DNA of 64,000 bases from contig NC_035440.2 of the NCBI RefSeq assembly GCF_002127325.2, positions 78,369,375 through 78,433,374 on the forward strand, written 5' to 3'. Of the stretch, positions 1 through 12,418 are shown piece by piece (within the stretch, counting starts at the first letter, position 1; the number at the start of each line of letters is the position of its first letter). The position numbers and the translations under genes were made by a program. The stretch is from Helianthus annuus (Eukaryota; Streptophyta; Magnoliopsida; Asterales; Asteraceae). The notes beneath the pieces are model-generated. The model was given only the letters and a program-made list of their open reading frames with translations. It did no database searches and was not told where the DNA came from.

Positions 1-2571
1 ATCAAAATGTTTATAAATAGTATGTAACATGTACTTCACTCCCGAAGTTATAAGACTGAAAACAGTTAAAAGAAAAAGGGGGAACATGAACTCACTATTT
101 TGCGTTCCTTGTATCCAATGTAACTCAAAGCTTCTTCTAGAACCTAAGACTACCTACATGCGTACTACGGTCCATTAGACGATCGGGTCGTGCCATGATT
201 TAGTATTAGTTAGTGTCTTGAGTTATGTTCTTTGTATCTTCAACATTATCCCATGTTATATAATTATTTGTTAAAATAGAAAATATTTTAACTTGAATTA
301 TATTTATTAAATTTTGGGATAATAGTTATAACAATATATTAACTTGACACTTTCCACGTAATTATACATGTATTTCCTTCCCAAGGATGGGTGTTTTTGT
401 ATTCGTATTCTTATACTTGTATATTTTGTCATGTATTGGTGTCGTATTCCAGAGTGTATTTATACGTACGAAAATACGTATCTTTATTGTATTCATTAAG
501 TATTCATATACTTAAATTTATATTAAACTTTCCGGAATATTATTTCTAATGAAAGTCCACCAATATATATTTCCAAAATATAGATTCAAGAAATATTACT
601 TAGAAAAAATTATTTATAATTTTTCACTTGGCAAAAATATTTGTATTTTCATATAAGTTCCAAAAATAATATATTTTCAAGTCTAACTTTAGAAAATATA
701 TAAACTTATTTTTATCCAAAATAATGTATTCCAGTTTATTCAAGAAAATATATATATTTCCCAAAAATAATATATATTCTAAAAATTCCAAGTAAATATA
801 TATACATTTTTATTCACCAAAAATCATATATTTCCTTCATGTCAAAATATGATATAACTTTGTGACAATCATAAAAATCATATTTTCATTTCCTTGTGTC
901 CAAAATATTATTTACCAAAAAATACTTGTGAATTAAGTTTCGGAATATTTTGTAAGTTACATTCTCTTGTTCGGTATCTCCAATATTTTGTGTGTAACTT
1001 GTATAATTATTCTTTGAGATTTTTGGTAAGATTTTGGATTGTAATTTCTTGGTATTTTGATGTGTTATATTATTTCAGTTCTAAAATAATATAACTAATA
1101 CACAAAGTATACAAATAATCACACACATGGTGTCTTCTAAATATATATTTTCCTAAATATATATTTAGTCACTTTTATTAATGAAAACCAATTTATACTT
1201 CAAGTTCATGATTTACATAAGGATGATCTATTGATTTCTTAACATAATCATCCTCTCATCTTGCCATATCATGTTTTTAATCATGATCTAGCAAGATCAT
1301 ATGATGATCTACATCATTTACACACGCAAACAACAATCATCAAGTATAACAACACATAAATAACTTGATTTCTTCATGATTTCTTATAATTTTAAGCTTA
1401 TGTTCATGTTTTATCTTCTTGTATCATCTTTTAACCACTTAAAATAGAAGTAAACTAGCAAGATCATGGTTCTTACCACTAGCTCAAGGCTAGGGATGAT
1501 CAAGAGGAGAAAACGAGTGGATAAAAGCAAACGCTGAAGGTCCTTCAACTTCCGAAAGCTCCAAGCTTCTTTGTATGCCTTCTTATACCTTTGTATATAT
1601 GTAAAAAAAGGTGGAAGATGATTGAAGATGATAGATGGGTGTGTGTTGTTCTTGGCCGTGAGGTAAGGGAAAGGAAGGAGAAGAAGTTGTGTTCGTGATG
1701 AATGGGTGAAATGAAGGTTATGAACTTAGGGATTTACTTATAATCTTCCACCATTACTTTAACTAGTGTGTAATATGTTTATTAAAGTGGAAACACAATC
1801 TAATAAATTAACCAAATAAAATCTCTAGTGGGCCATGCTTAGTTGGCCGATTATAGGTGGGGGGGGGGTGGTAGACTAGTTAGGATTTAGTTTACCAGAT
1901 ATTTTTACGAGGTGTTATGATGTTTGGGGATCATAACTAGCTTGGTAATGTTAAAACAGTGCTTCTAGTATAAATTTGATGTTTCGGGTAGTGTCCGGTT
2001 GTTCGGTTAGATACTGGTTCATTAAGGTGCTAAACTTTGCAGTTTAGTGTTCTTTATGTACCCTTTTGTGACCCTTTTAATTCCCGACACTTAGGAAAGC
2101 ATTCAGGACCATTTTACCATATTTCTGCATGATAAAAGTATGTTAAAATGCTGATTTATGCTGAATTTTGCTGAATTCAGCACTTTATTTGAGTTTTAGG
2201 CACTTTCCGGCACTTAAACTATTACTAGGAAGACAGTTTTATGATCCTTACTTTCCTACACACTATACTAGTGTAATACTTAGTTTCTGTCTCATTCTGT
2301 ATCTCAATACAATGCCTGTCTATCTACTGAACTATGTCAGCATTTTTCTGATTTGCCGGATAACTGTGCTAACTGTGCTTCGTGCATCTTTTGAGTCAAT
2401 AAAGTTCTCATGCAATAATGACATGACATTAAGCAATATATGATGCACATGTATGTATATGGTAATAATCAGAAGCAATTCAAGTAAATAAATTGTAATT
2501 TGGCACATTCATTAAGCACTAATCAGTATCTAATAATTGTACGGATGTATGCAAATTTGACAGTTGTCACA
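1..2571 (-). repeat. Element A 3' LTR (partial)
   Basis: This block aligns with 9309-12418 of the right LTR almost throughout. It is very AT-rich and codes for nothing I can support. Relative to the right LTR it keeps about 200 bp (around 155-340) that the right copy lacks, and lacks about 620 bp present at about 10347-10968 of the right copy. It ends in TGTCACA at 2571, where the polypurine tract begins. About 670 bp of its left end should lie outside the window. Confidence 0.88.
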
Positions 2572-2608
2572 TTCTCCCCCTGTTAAGAAAATTTCGTCCT
2601 CGAAATTT
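2572..2608 (-). promoter_or_regulatory. Element A polypurine tract with upstream hairpin
   Basis: Read on the minus strand, a hairpin (2589-2608, 8-bp arms AAATTTCG/CGAAATTT, loop AGGA) is followed by AACAGGGGGAGAAT and then the LTR start. The purine run is the expected plus-strand primer for reverse transcription in LTR retrotransposons. The same hairpin architecture precedes the PPT in elements B, C, E and G. Confidence 0.85.
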
Positions 2609-4559
2609 ATACTACCTTAACTCCTTAGGGTTACATTATGCGTGTATGGATATGAATAATACTGAAGTAGATAACCACAAAACCGAATCAAGACTTATTC
2701 GAAACAGGTGCATCCAACGATATATTACAACGATCAGAACCCAACAGTTAAAAGGGTATGTGTTTCAGAATCTGACATTAAGGGATACGAGATGTATAAA
2801 TGTAAAATCCGGTATCACTTATTTCACAGGGGTCCAACAAAAGAGAAGTTTCGACCAATAGAATTCCAACGGATCGTTTGTAATATGCAAATGAGTTTTA
2901 GAAACAATAACATCCGCTAGATGAACTCAGAATCAACAAGTTTAAATGTAACAGTAACATGAAAATGATCTGTCAACTTGCGAACAAATGAATGAGTAAA
3001 ATTAGTGTGTTGACAGTACTAAATTGCGAAAATACACCGAAATGAAATGCAAACGAATCTGGTATATCATTGTCTAAATCCGTGGTTTCATTAGGAATGT
3101 TTAAATGACAAGTCAAACAAAAGTATGTGTAGTTTCGGGTGAAACAGGTGACCATGATTAGCAGAAGCTACAAGTTTACACCAACACGACAAGGTGTCGT
3201 TGTGAATGACATAATTCTATAATAGCGGTGACCGAACAAGTTCACCGTGTTTGAAATCAAATGAAAGTGTAATTAAGCAGTCCTGGAAATTTGATTCAAA
3301 CGACATTGTAGGATCTTTCAATTGATTATAGAATACCAAAGAACTACTGTTTTTGATTGATAATGAAAAAGCAATAAATGCTGCAAGGCATTCGATTGAT
3401 AATGAAAGAACCGTTAAGAGGTACACTGGAATGTAAAATGAACTTATGTACCATTATCATGACACACAACTGTGTTAAGGCTGCTTTAATCATGGTAAAA
3501 CAAAACGGATTTAGAGCAAGTCAATAAATAAACAATTAAATCCGTGTATGAGAGCTGTAAACGAGATTAGCGCAAGCTTCAATCTAGTGAAAACATCACC
3601 ACAAGGTGTCGAAATCAACAAACGATTTAATTGAGTCGTAGACCAAACAAGTCTACTACGACTTGAAACAAAAGATCTTTTGCAAAAATAAATTTGAATA
3701 TGATGCTCTCAATACATCATATGGCGTCTTGAGTTGAATATGCGAAATGGACAAGTTCAAGCAATTGAAATTTGATTTCAGCGCAATTTGACAATAAACG
3801 TAGATATCGACAAAGGAATTTCGGCATAGTTACAATGATAAACTATGTATGAAGTGAAACTTCAAGAAAGTGTGTTGACTTGATAGCAAAGGAGCCAATA
3901 ATTACAATAAGGTAGGTCATTAGAATCACAATTCAATAATTAGATTTAACGAATGATATCTGGAACTTTGATGAAGCGCTCCTTCGAATCGAAACCACAT
4001 GCATAACAAACGGTGCACGCGTAACATATGAATTTCCAAGAAATGAAACAATGAGTATTTGCTAAAATGAGGCAATGATTTCGTATCAAGACAAAGAAGT
4101 GTTTGCTTCAACGAAGAGAATTGTCGGGATGCAACTACCATTAAGAGGAGTAGAGACGCAAGAATATTCTTGCTAGAAGCAAAAGTGGAAACTTGAATAA
4201 AAGAAATTTGAGTACTTTACCCGTTTGGTTAACTGAAATAGTATATATGTTAGAAATATGGGGTTTGCTCTAGTTAATAGACGTAGTTTCCATGTGATAT
4301 CCTTTAATGAGTTTTGACCTCAGTTCCCAAAGGTCCTAAGTACATGTTTTCTAGGTTCTCAACGTTTTGCACTCTGTGTATAACTGTTTCATGCACCGTG
4401 TAGAAAACACACAATATTAGTGTAGGTTCAAAACAAGTTGTCGGCTCACTATACTTCAGTATACTTTCTTCCTGAATTCACAGCTAATGATACTCGATCA
4501 ACGATCAATCTTAGAATAGTAGTGGAATCCTCACAGTTAGTTAAATAAAAAATTCATTA
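2609..4559. other. Element A 3' internal non-coding region
   Basis: About 1.95 kb in the place where RNase H, integrase and chromodomain should lie. I see no recognisable Pol motif on either strand. The text is purine-rich and loosely repetitive: an 'ACAAGGTGTCG' block occurs near 3189 and 3602, each in a similar context of exchanged short phrases (for example 'GACCGAACAAGTTCACCG' near 3229 and 'GACCAAACAAGTCTACT' near 3640). It may be replacement DNA acquired by the element or diverged trailer. Confidence 0.5.
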
Positions 4560-5290
4560 ATCCTCAGCAAGAGTTACCGAATCTTGTTGGTTAGCTCGTT
4601 CGGCTCTTGGGAGTTGATGCTCATTTGAGAATCATCGTCCTTCTCCTTGACGAATAGTACTGAAACTCCTTAGGGAAAAAAACTTGCCTTATAATTCCCC
4701 AAACTGGCAACTTCGGAAGTTGCGTTGACAAATCTTGTATCTCAGGAAGTGCAAGTCGATAGGGTGCCTTGGCTATAGGCGAGACGCCTTATACCTAGCC
4801 AATGTGGAAGTCGACTTGCGTTGAGGAGGTAATCCTGACAAGTCTCTGGGGAAGACTTTAGGATATTCCCTTACCACAGGGATATCCTCGAGCTTAGGTT
4901 CTTCGGCTTCTTGTCCCCGACATGAGCCAAGAATGCGTTGCATCCTTTGCGCAAAAACCTTCGTTCCTTTAAACAACTGATAATCCGTAGGGGCGTATCC
5001 TGCTTCATGAATCACAATCGTTTCTTCGTTCGCCATCGGGATGCGGATAACAATCTCCGCTTGATTGCTCGACAACCAATCCATCCCAATTACCACGTCG
5101 AAGCTTCCCTTTAGCTAGTTCTATCGAGTATGGGTTATCTAACTTACTTGTTACTAAACCAAGCATACTCTCAACTCTAGAGATGCGAAGCTAAAATTTG
5201 TAACAGTGTCAAGTAGCACAGATGCATATCGTTGACTAATATGGGACGTACCGATGACCACGTTTGGATCCTGGTGTGCTTTCCTAGCCC
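4560..5290 (-). pseudogene. Element A protease/reverse transcriptase remnant
   Basis: Reading leftwards from 5290 the translation shows a protease start in which the catalytic Asp-Thr-Gly is Asp-Thr-Val (LLDTV), several stops, then the conserved [12 protein letters not shown] segment (about 5100-5060) and the linker EDIPVVREYPKVFP before the RT domain. RT follows only as a badly altered echo (VLFVKEKDD, then a rearranged version of the CIDYRELNK region) and stops near 4560. The palm motif, RNase H and integrase are missing. Compared with intact element E, more than 80% of Pol is gone. Confidence 0.75.
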
Positions 5291-5315
5291 CGCTATTGAG
5301 CTTTCATCCATACGC

Positions 5316-6328
5316 CTAATTGTTTTTAGGGCAATATTTTCTGAAGTGCCTTTTGTCTCCACAGTTAAAACAACCTTGAGCACGTTTTTGCTTGTCACTT
5401 ATCCTGCCTTGATAGTCGTTGTTGTCGTTGTTTCCTTCGTGATTCTCTCTACCATCTTGGCCTCTATTTCTACGTTTAGTACCTTGCCTACAAGTATCCT
5501 TAGGATGCCCCCTCTTGCCACAGTTATCACATTTTCCATATTTACATCGCACGACATGATAACGTAGACAATTGTCGCACTTAGGTAGGATACCCATGTA
5601 CTCTTTTCTCTTTTTGGCCTTCTTCTTGTTATTCGCCCGAGTACCCTTCTTGAAATTTGGGAACTTCTTCTTGTTATCTCCAGATGGCTCCACATGAATC
5701 TCCTTTTTCTCTTCCGAGGTAGAAAATTTTCCTAGTCTAACCGCTTCTTCAGTGAGCGCCATGCTTAAGTTGATAGCGTCGGTAATTGTTAGAGGTTTAG
5801 ATGTTGTCACCAGGCTTAGAATCTGAGGTGCCAATCCCCCGATAAAGCGTTTGATCGTCTTAAATTCTGGTTCCACCAGATATGGAACAACGTGCGATAA
5901 ATCATGAAATCTCTGCACATACTCGGCTATCTTTGGGCCTTCCATTTTCAAGTTCCAAAGTTCAGTCTCCAACTTCTGGACTTCTGCCCTCGAGCAATAT
6001 CTTTTACGCATTAGCTCTTTCAGTTCATCCCACGTCAAAGCATACGCAACAGTCTCGCCCAACGTCTGAACCTGAAGGTTCCACCATAACAGAGCCCCAT
6101 CTAGAAACAGTCCAGCTATGTACGTGACCTGATGTTCGGGGGCGCATTTACTTAATCGCAAAACATGTTGTAATGTGTCTTAAGTGACTAAACATTACCG
6201 TTGTGTGGGTTATTTCCTGAGGTACCTCCGCTGCATTCGGAGCGAAGGGCCTCGTGCTGTGCGATGGCCTGTGAGATGCGCCCTTGTAATTCCGCCTCTG
6301 TCGGTCGAATGATTTCTTGATGAGACAT
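5316..6328 (-). pseudogene. Element A gag (nucleocapsid part intact, N-terminal part interrupted)
   Basis: A start codon at 6328 opens a reading frame (MSHQEIIRPTEAEL) that stops after about 46 codons, with part of the expected capsid N-terminus missing. A second open stretch (6161-5316, 281 codons) resumes in capsid sequence, with WWNLQVQTLG, the WDELKELMRKRYC block and FIGGLAPQI matching the Gag of element E in order. It ends with two CCHC zinc knuckles (CDNCGKRGHPKDTC and CFNCGDKRHFRKYC). Gag packages the element's RNA in virus-like particles. Here the N-terminal capsid is damaged, so this is scored as a pseudogene. Confidence 0.85.
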
Positions 6329-7186
6329 CTTCTAAGAAGAATTCAGATTGGTCAGGTTTCATACATATAGTCGTTTAGGGGTCATATGTTCATACACATA
6401 ATAAATTATCGTTTTATCCAGTCAAGCAAAGCATAATCGTAGCATAAACCAGTAAATGAGAATATGTTTAATGAGAACGTAACAGACAATCATGTAATCA
6501 TTACAATCATAGCACAAACCTAAATATCAACAATGTGTCTAACGAGAACATTACGATTGAGCTTTCATTATTTTCCGACCATAATCATATTGTCTACAAA
6601 GTGTATCACATCAAAAGGGACACAGGGTCACCCTACCCTTGTCCAATAAGTCTATCAGTGTATCAAAATCATGTGGTCAAAAGTGGTCTTCAAAAGTCTC
6701 CACAATCTCTGCTCATTAGGAGTGTCTTTACCCTAAAGTAATGCAATCCGCATAAAACCAAAAGCCAACTATACTGATGACTGAGGTGGAGAAGAGAAGA
6801 AAAGCAAACTGCTAACATGTGTGAGCTTCTCCTTGATCTTGTATATACGGCGAAGTAAGTATCTGATCTGCTGCTTCATCAAAATCTAAGAAAGGTGTAA
6901 TAGCAGCAGGTGAGAGTGCAAAAGGAGACAATGATGAATGTAGGGGGATCAAAGTTTAATGGCAAGTACAGGGTGGAGGACGTGGTGTCAGCTCAAGCTC
7001 CAGAACTCTATAACTCAAAACATCAAACTGTAGCTGAAGTAACAGGAGCAACTCATCCCGTGTGTAGCCTTCATAATGTGAGGGATGGTAGAGGTCTGAA
7101 ATCAGCATAGTGTATGGTAGGAACCATCGGAATGGCGCGTCCAGCGATTAAGAAATGAAAGGAGCAAACGGTGTAGCCTGAGGGAT
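6329..7186. other. Element A spacer between acidic ORF and gag
   Basis: About 860 bp with no convincing reading frame; the minus strand translation is broken by many stops. By position it is either leader RNA or the decayed C-terminal part of the acidic ORF on its right. Confidence 0.4.
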
Positions 7187-8163
7187 TTATGGAAAAGCTG
7201 CTGAAGCAAAGGGATCATCACGCGGGTGCTGTCTTGAAGTACCTTCCCCTGGACGGGGTGCGGGTATGTCCTGAAAGAAAATGATAGGCAAGTCGGTGCG
7301 ATGGATGTCGGTCTCCATAGGGGGGAAAAGGAGCAACATCAGTAGGTGCAGGCGGGGGAATAAATAACTTAACAAAAGGAGGGTCAACAGGTGCAGGAAC
7401 TGGATCAGGTATAAGGGGTGCAATATCTGGTAAACCAAAAGGAGCATGGTCGAGATTAAAAATCAGCTCAAGATCAATAGTTGCAACATCAGGCTGACCC
7501 AAAAGGAACAGGAGCTATCTCAGGAGCAGGCTCTGGGTCGTGTGAAGGTGTGGGATCTCGAGCAGGTGATAGTGTAGCAGTCTTAGCAGTGTCGTCGTCT
7601 AAGTCAGTAGTAAAAAGATGCAATCCGGCCGTCTGTAACGCTGCATATGTCACAGACTCAAAATAGTCTGACATCGAGTGTAAAATGGAAGCAGAGGATA
7701 CTTCAATGGCAGGAATCTCAGGAGGTAGCATAGCAACAACATCCTCAGCTATCTCCCCATCACCCTGGGCGTCAACAAGAGGATCATCAATTAACGAATC
7801 AACGTCATCATCAAACAAATCGTCGAAAGGGCAGATCCTCGGGAGGAATGACCACGAGGGTACGGCGTCGAGGATCGGTGCCATGATAGGATCACCATCG
7901 GAATGACCAGTGATGAGGTAGTCATGGACTAGAACCGAAACGACAAAAGGATCCTCGTCAGGGAAGCCATCAGCAATCGGTAAGTCCTCTCCAAAGTCAG
8001 GCAACGCGAGCGGTTGAAAGTCGTCATCGTCGTCTGATAGAATATCTGAGTTGCCCTCAGTATCTGACATAATTATCCCCGGCGCAGGTGCAATCTCATT
8101 ATCTGTGGCGGTGGCCGTAGGGTCGTCAATGTCTGACAACTCGCTCTCTAAAGAAGGTGACAT
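7187..8163 (-). pseudogene. Acidic leader ORF of element A, frameshifted
   Basis: From ATG at 8163 an open frame of 224 codons ends at 7489. It is strikingly acidic (runs such as SDDDDDFQPLALPDFG and DDLFDDDVDSLIDD) and proline-rich at its end. Around 7498 the sense text moves into another frame and runs on to about 7187 with the same proline-rich character (PLIPDPVPAPVDPP, then DIPAPRPGEGTS), so one longer protein has probably been broken by a one-base indel. It lies between primer binding site and gag, on the same strand as gag, so it may be a Gag N-terminal extension or a separate leader ORF. I see no enzyme motif. Function unknown. Confidence 0.6.
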
Positions 8164-8293
8164 GTTTGCTGGTACATAATAATCATAGCATGTATATTCA
8201 TAGTAATCACTAACACTTAGTATATTGCAAACAAAGACAATTCATCATGTAATCATGTATCCTTGTTATTTCTCATGAAATCTTTCTATCCTT

Positions 8294-8448
8294 CCTAGTC
8301 TCCCAGACTAAACCACCTAGTCTCCCAGACTAAACCAACCAGTCTCCCAGACTAAACTACCTAGTCTCCCAGACTAGACCACCTAGTCTCCCAGACTAAA
8401 CTACCCAGTCTCTCAGACTGAACCACCCAGTCTCTCAGACTGAACCAC
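8294..8448. repeat. 22-bp minisatellite, seven copies, each with a small inverted repeat
   Basis: Seven head-to-tail copies of a 22-bp unit, each containing AGTCT-CCC-AGACT (two copies AGTCT-CTC-AGACT), that is, a 5-bp stem with a 3-base loop. It lies in the element A leader, between primer binding site and acidic ORF, so the RNA of the element would carry seven short hairpins in series. Confidence 0.9.
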
Positions 8449-8619
8449 AAACATAAACCTTGAAATGTGTTTCGTGTCTTTCTTTTGTAAAAAATGTTTG
8501 TTTCCCTGGATCTGGGCGTTTCGTGTATGCAATGAAAACATGTCGTAAAAATATTTTCATGGGAGCCCTAATGATTGTAGTCTAGACTCGAGAAGTAATC
8601 CTCGTTCGCTACAATCGAA

Positions 8620-8631
8620 GCTCTGATACCA
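8620..8631 (-). other. Element A primer binding site (initiator Met tRNA type)
   Basis: Minus strand reads TGGTATCAGAGC three bases inside the right LTR. This is the usual plant tRNA-iMet binding site and sets the direction of the element. Confidence 0.9.
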
Positions 8632-8634
8632 AAC

Positions 8635-11600
8635 TGTCACACTCTGACTTTTGCGGAAGCGTGATTTAGTGTGACTTGCCAAATATCATTGCATTCAACC
8701 ATAACAAACAACTATATGAAAATACCAAGATGTTCATCCATATATAGTTCTCAAAATAATACAACCGTCATTGTTTAACATCAAACTAAGACTTTAAGTT
8801 TAGAACACTTGACTACCAAGATAAAATACATAACCCAAACCCTTCGACCTCAGATGATACCTTTTACTAGACACTTGACTTGTAAACTCCAACGCCCGCC
8901 AGATCCATACTTAATTTCCTGAAATACATGTAGTTTGAAAACATCAACAAAAGTTGAGCAAGTTCATGTGTGTGTTTGTGAACAAACCTTTGAAACATTT
9001 GTAAGTATGTTTGTATGTACTCGAAAACCCTTGTATGAAAGAAACAAGGAAAACAGATCACCAATGGTTTGCAAGGCCATTGATATGTGTGAAGTGATGC
9101 AGGGAACTCAAACCAAGCAAATTTGTCTCCGGACATAAAACATAGTCACCACATGGTCCACTCGACGGACTCATGGGTGGGGCTCGCTACACCCAAATAG
9201 ATCTATCACTCATGTTCCTCGGTCCTACAACGAGGATTAATGGCCTTAAGTGTTATACCCACCACTCACATAATGAAGCAATACCCTTCCTTAGCTAACC
9301 ATACCAAATCAAAATGTTTATAAACAGTATGTAACATGTACTTCACCCCCGAAGTTATAAGACTGAAAACAGTTAAAAGAAAAGGGGGAACATGAACTCA
9401 CTGTTTTGCGTTCCTTGTATCCAGTGTAACTCAAAGCTTCTTCTAGAACGCACGACTACCTACATGCGTAATTATACAATATATTAACTTGACACTTTCC
9501 ACGTAATTATACATGTATTTCCTTCCCAAGGATGGGTGTATTTGTATTCGTATTCGTATTCGTATTCGTATTCTTATACTTTATATTTTGTCATGTATTG
9601 GTGTCGTATTCCAAAGTGTATTTATACATACGAAAATACGTATCTTTATTGTATTCATTAAGTATTTATATACTTAAATTTATATTAAACTTTCCGGAAT
9701 ATTATTTCTAATAAAAGTCCATCAATATATATTTCCAAAATATATATTCAAGAAATATTACTTAGAAAAAATTATTTATAATTTTTCACTTGGCAAAAAA
9801 TATTTGTATTTTCATATAAGTTCCAAAAATAATATATTTTCAAGTCTAACTTTAGAAAATATATATAAACTTATTTTTATCCAAAATAATGTATTCTAGT
9901 TTATTCAAGAAAATATATATATTTCCCAAAAATAATATATCTTCTAAAAATTCCAAGTAAATATATATACATTTTTATTCACCAAAAATCATATATTTCC
10001 TTCTTGTCAAAATATGATATAACTTTGTGACAATCATAAAAATCATATTTTCATTTCCTTGTGTCCAAAATATTATTTACCAAAATATACTTGTGAATTA
10101 AGTTTCGGAATATTTTGTAAGTTACATTCTCTTGTTCGGTATCACCAATATTTTGTGTGTAACTTGTATAATTATCCTTTGAGATTTTTGGTAATATTTT
10201 GGATTGTAATTTCTTGGTATTTTGATGTGTTATATTATTTCAGTTCTAGAATAATATAACTAATACACAAAGTATACAAATAATCACACACATGGTGTCT
10301 TCTAAATATATATTTTCCTAAATATATATTTAGTCACTTTTATTTTTGAAAACCAACCTCCAATATTTATATTTTTGTAACAAAAATTATGGCAAAGTTT
10401 ATGTAAGAAACTCATGGTTGAAAATACTCTGTAAATATTTGTTTAAAAAATGTTTTTCTAAGTGTTTATATTTTTAGAAATTTTGTCATAGTTTCCCCTA
10501 AAAATAGAGATTTCCATGCTTTCAAGCATACCATTTTCTTTTATAAAAATCATCACAATCAAACCACAATCAACATTAACCGATCTATACTTACCAATCC
10601 TGCCAAAACCAAGTAATAATCTATTACTTCATGAACTTGAATCTTTGTAAAATTTTGTAGGAACTTACTAGTGTTCTTAGTAAGCCTTGTGAGCTACTAA
10701 AATGTGATTAGTTCTTTAAAAACTTCATTTTTAAGGATGTTAGATGTTTACAATTCCTTGTCATATTTTCTAAAAATGTTTCTTTATGAATTTTTCTTGT
10801 TACCCAAGTGTTTCTACACTTGTTTAACCACCAAAAATAGAGTTTGTTTATGTAAGAACCAAGTTTTAACAAAACTTATATTATGACCTCGGTTTCTTTA
10901 GAAATCATCCATAAAATTTCTAGATCTACAAATATCACAACTTACTTTGATCATCATTTTACAAGAAAAACAATTTATACTTCAAGTTCATGATTTACAT
11001 AAGGATGATCTGTTGATTTCTAAACATAATCATCCTCTCATCTTGCCATATCATGTTTTTAATCATGATCTAGCAAGATCATATGATGATCTACATCATT
11101 TACACACGCAAACAACAATCATCAAGTATAACAACACATAAATAACATGATTTCTTATAATTTTAAGCTTATGTTCATGTTTTATCTTCTTGTTTCTTAG
11201 TGTTCTTCTTGATAATCATCTTGTATCATCTTTTAACCACTTAAAATAGAAGTAAACTAGCAAGATCATGGTTCTTACCACTAGCTCAAGGCTAGGGATG
11301 ACCAAGAGGAGAAAACGAGTGGATAAAAGCAAACGGTGAAGGTCCTTCAACTTCCGAAAGCTCCAAGCTTCTTTGTATGCCTTCTTACACCTTTGTATAT
11401 ATGTAAAATAGGTGGAAGATGATTGAAGATGATAGATGGGTGTGTGTTGTTCTTGGCCGTGAAGTAAGGGAAAGGAAGGAGAAGAAGTTGTGTTGGTGAT
11501 GAATGGGTGAAATAAAGGTTATGAACTTAGGGATTTACTTATAATCTTCCACCATTATTTTAACTAGTGTGTAATATGTTTATTAAAGTGGAAACACAAT

Positions 11601-12418
11601 CTAATAAATTAACCAACAAAAATCTCTAGTGGGCCATGCTTCGTTGGCCGATTATAGGTGTGTGGGGGGGGGGTAGTAGACTAGGCTTGAACTAAACTAG
11701 TTAGTTATTAGGTTAAAACTCAAGTATTAGTTAGGATTTAGTTTACTAGATATTTTTATGAGGTGTTATGATGTTTGGGGATCATAACTAGCTTGATAAT
11801 GTTAAAACAGTGCTTCTAGTGTAAATTTGATGTTTCGGGTAGTGTCCGGTTGTTCGGTTAGATACTGGTTCGTTAAGGTGCTAAACTTTGCAGTTTAGTG
11901 TTCTTTATGTATCTTTTTGTGACACTTTTAATTCCCGACACTTAGCAAAGCATTCAAGACCATTTTACCATATTTCTGCATGATAAAAGTATGTTAAAAT
12001 GCTGATTTATGCTGAATTTTGCTGAATTCAGCACTTTATGTGAGTTTTAGGCACTTTCCGGCACTTAAACTATTACTAGGAAGACAGTTTTATGATCCTT
12101 ACTTTCCTACACACTATACTAGTGTAATACTGAGTTTCTGGCTCATTCTGTATCTCAATACAATGCCTGTCTATCTACTGAACTATGTCAGCATTTTTCT
12201 GATTTGCCGGATAATTGTGCTAACTGTGCTTCGTGCATCTTTTGAGTCAATAAAGTTCACATGCAATAATGACATGACATTAAGCAATATATGATGCACA
12301 TGTATGTATATGGTAATAATCAGAAGCAATTCAAGTAAATAAATTGTAATTTGGCACAGTCATTAAGCATCATTATCTAATAATTATACGGATGTATGCA
12401 AATTTGACAGTTGTCACA
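8635..12418 (-). repeat. Element A 5' LTR (3.78 kb)
   Basis: Full-length LTR starting TGTCACAC and ending GTCACA as read on the plus strand. It is AT-rich without supported genes. It carries a short (GTATTC)n run near 9544-9576 that has fewer copies in the left LTR. At about 9470 it lacks roughly 200 bp present in the left LTR; it keeps about 620 bp (10347-10968) that the left LTR has lost. Confidence 0.9.

Larger units (their letters stand above)
1..12418 (-). mobile_element. Element A: decayed Ty3/gypsy chromovirus-type LTR retrotransposon (left end outside window)
   Basis: Two long direct repeats (1-2571 and 8635-12418) flank an internal region of about 6 kb that reads on the minus strand. 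A primer binding site matching initiator-Met tRNA lies just inside the right LTR, and a polypurine tract with upstream hairpin lies just inside the left LTR, so the 5' end is on the right. Gag is broken, protease has lost its catalytic glycine, and RT survives only as a fragment; RNase H and integrase were not found. The element cannot be autonomous. The right LTR ends at TGTCACA (12418) and the bases after it belong to another LTR fragment, so A inserted into older repeat DNA. The target duplication cannot be checked because the left end lies outside the window. Confidence 0.88.

Noticed and set aside
894..1094. Short frames in the LTRs of A (also 10059-10259, 2168-2443, 12019-12294)
   Set aside because: They occur in both LTR copies only because the LTRs are duplicates; AT-rich, no similarity recognised, not supported as genes.
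7489..7906. Plus-strand frames opposite the acidic ORF of A
   Set aside because: Ser/Gly-rich mirror of the Asp/Pro-rich minus-strand frame; wrong strand for the element.
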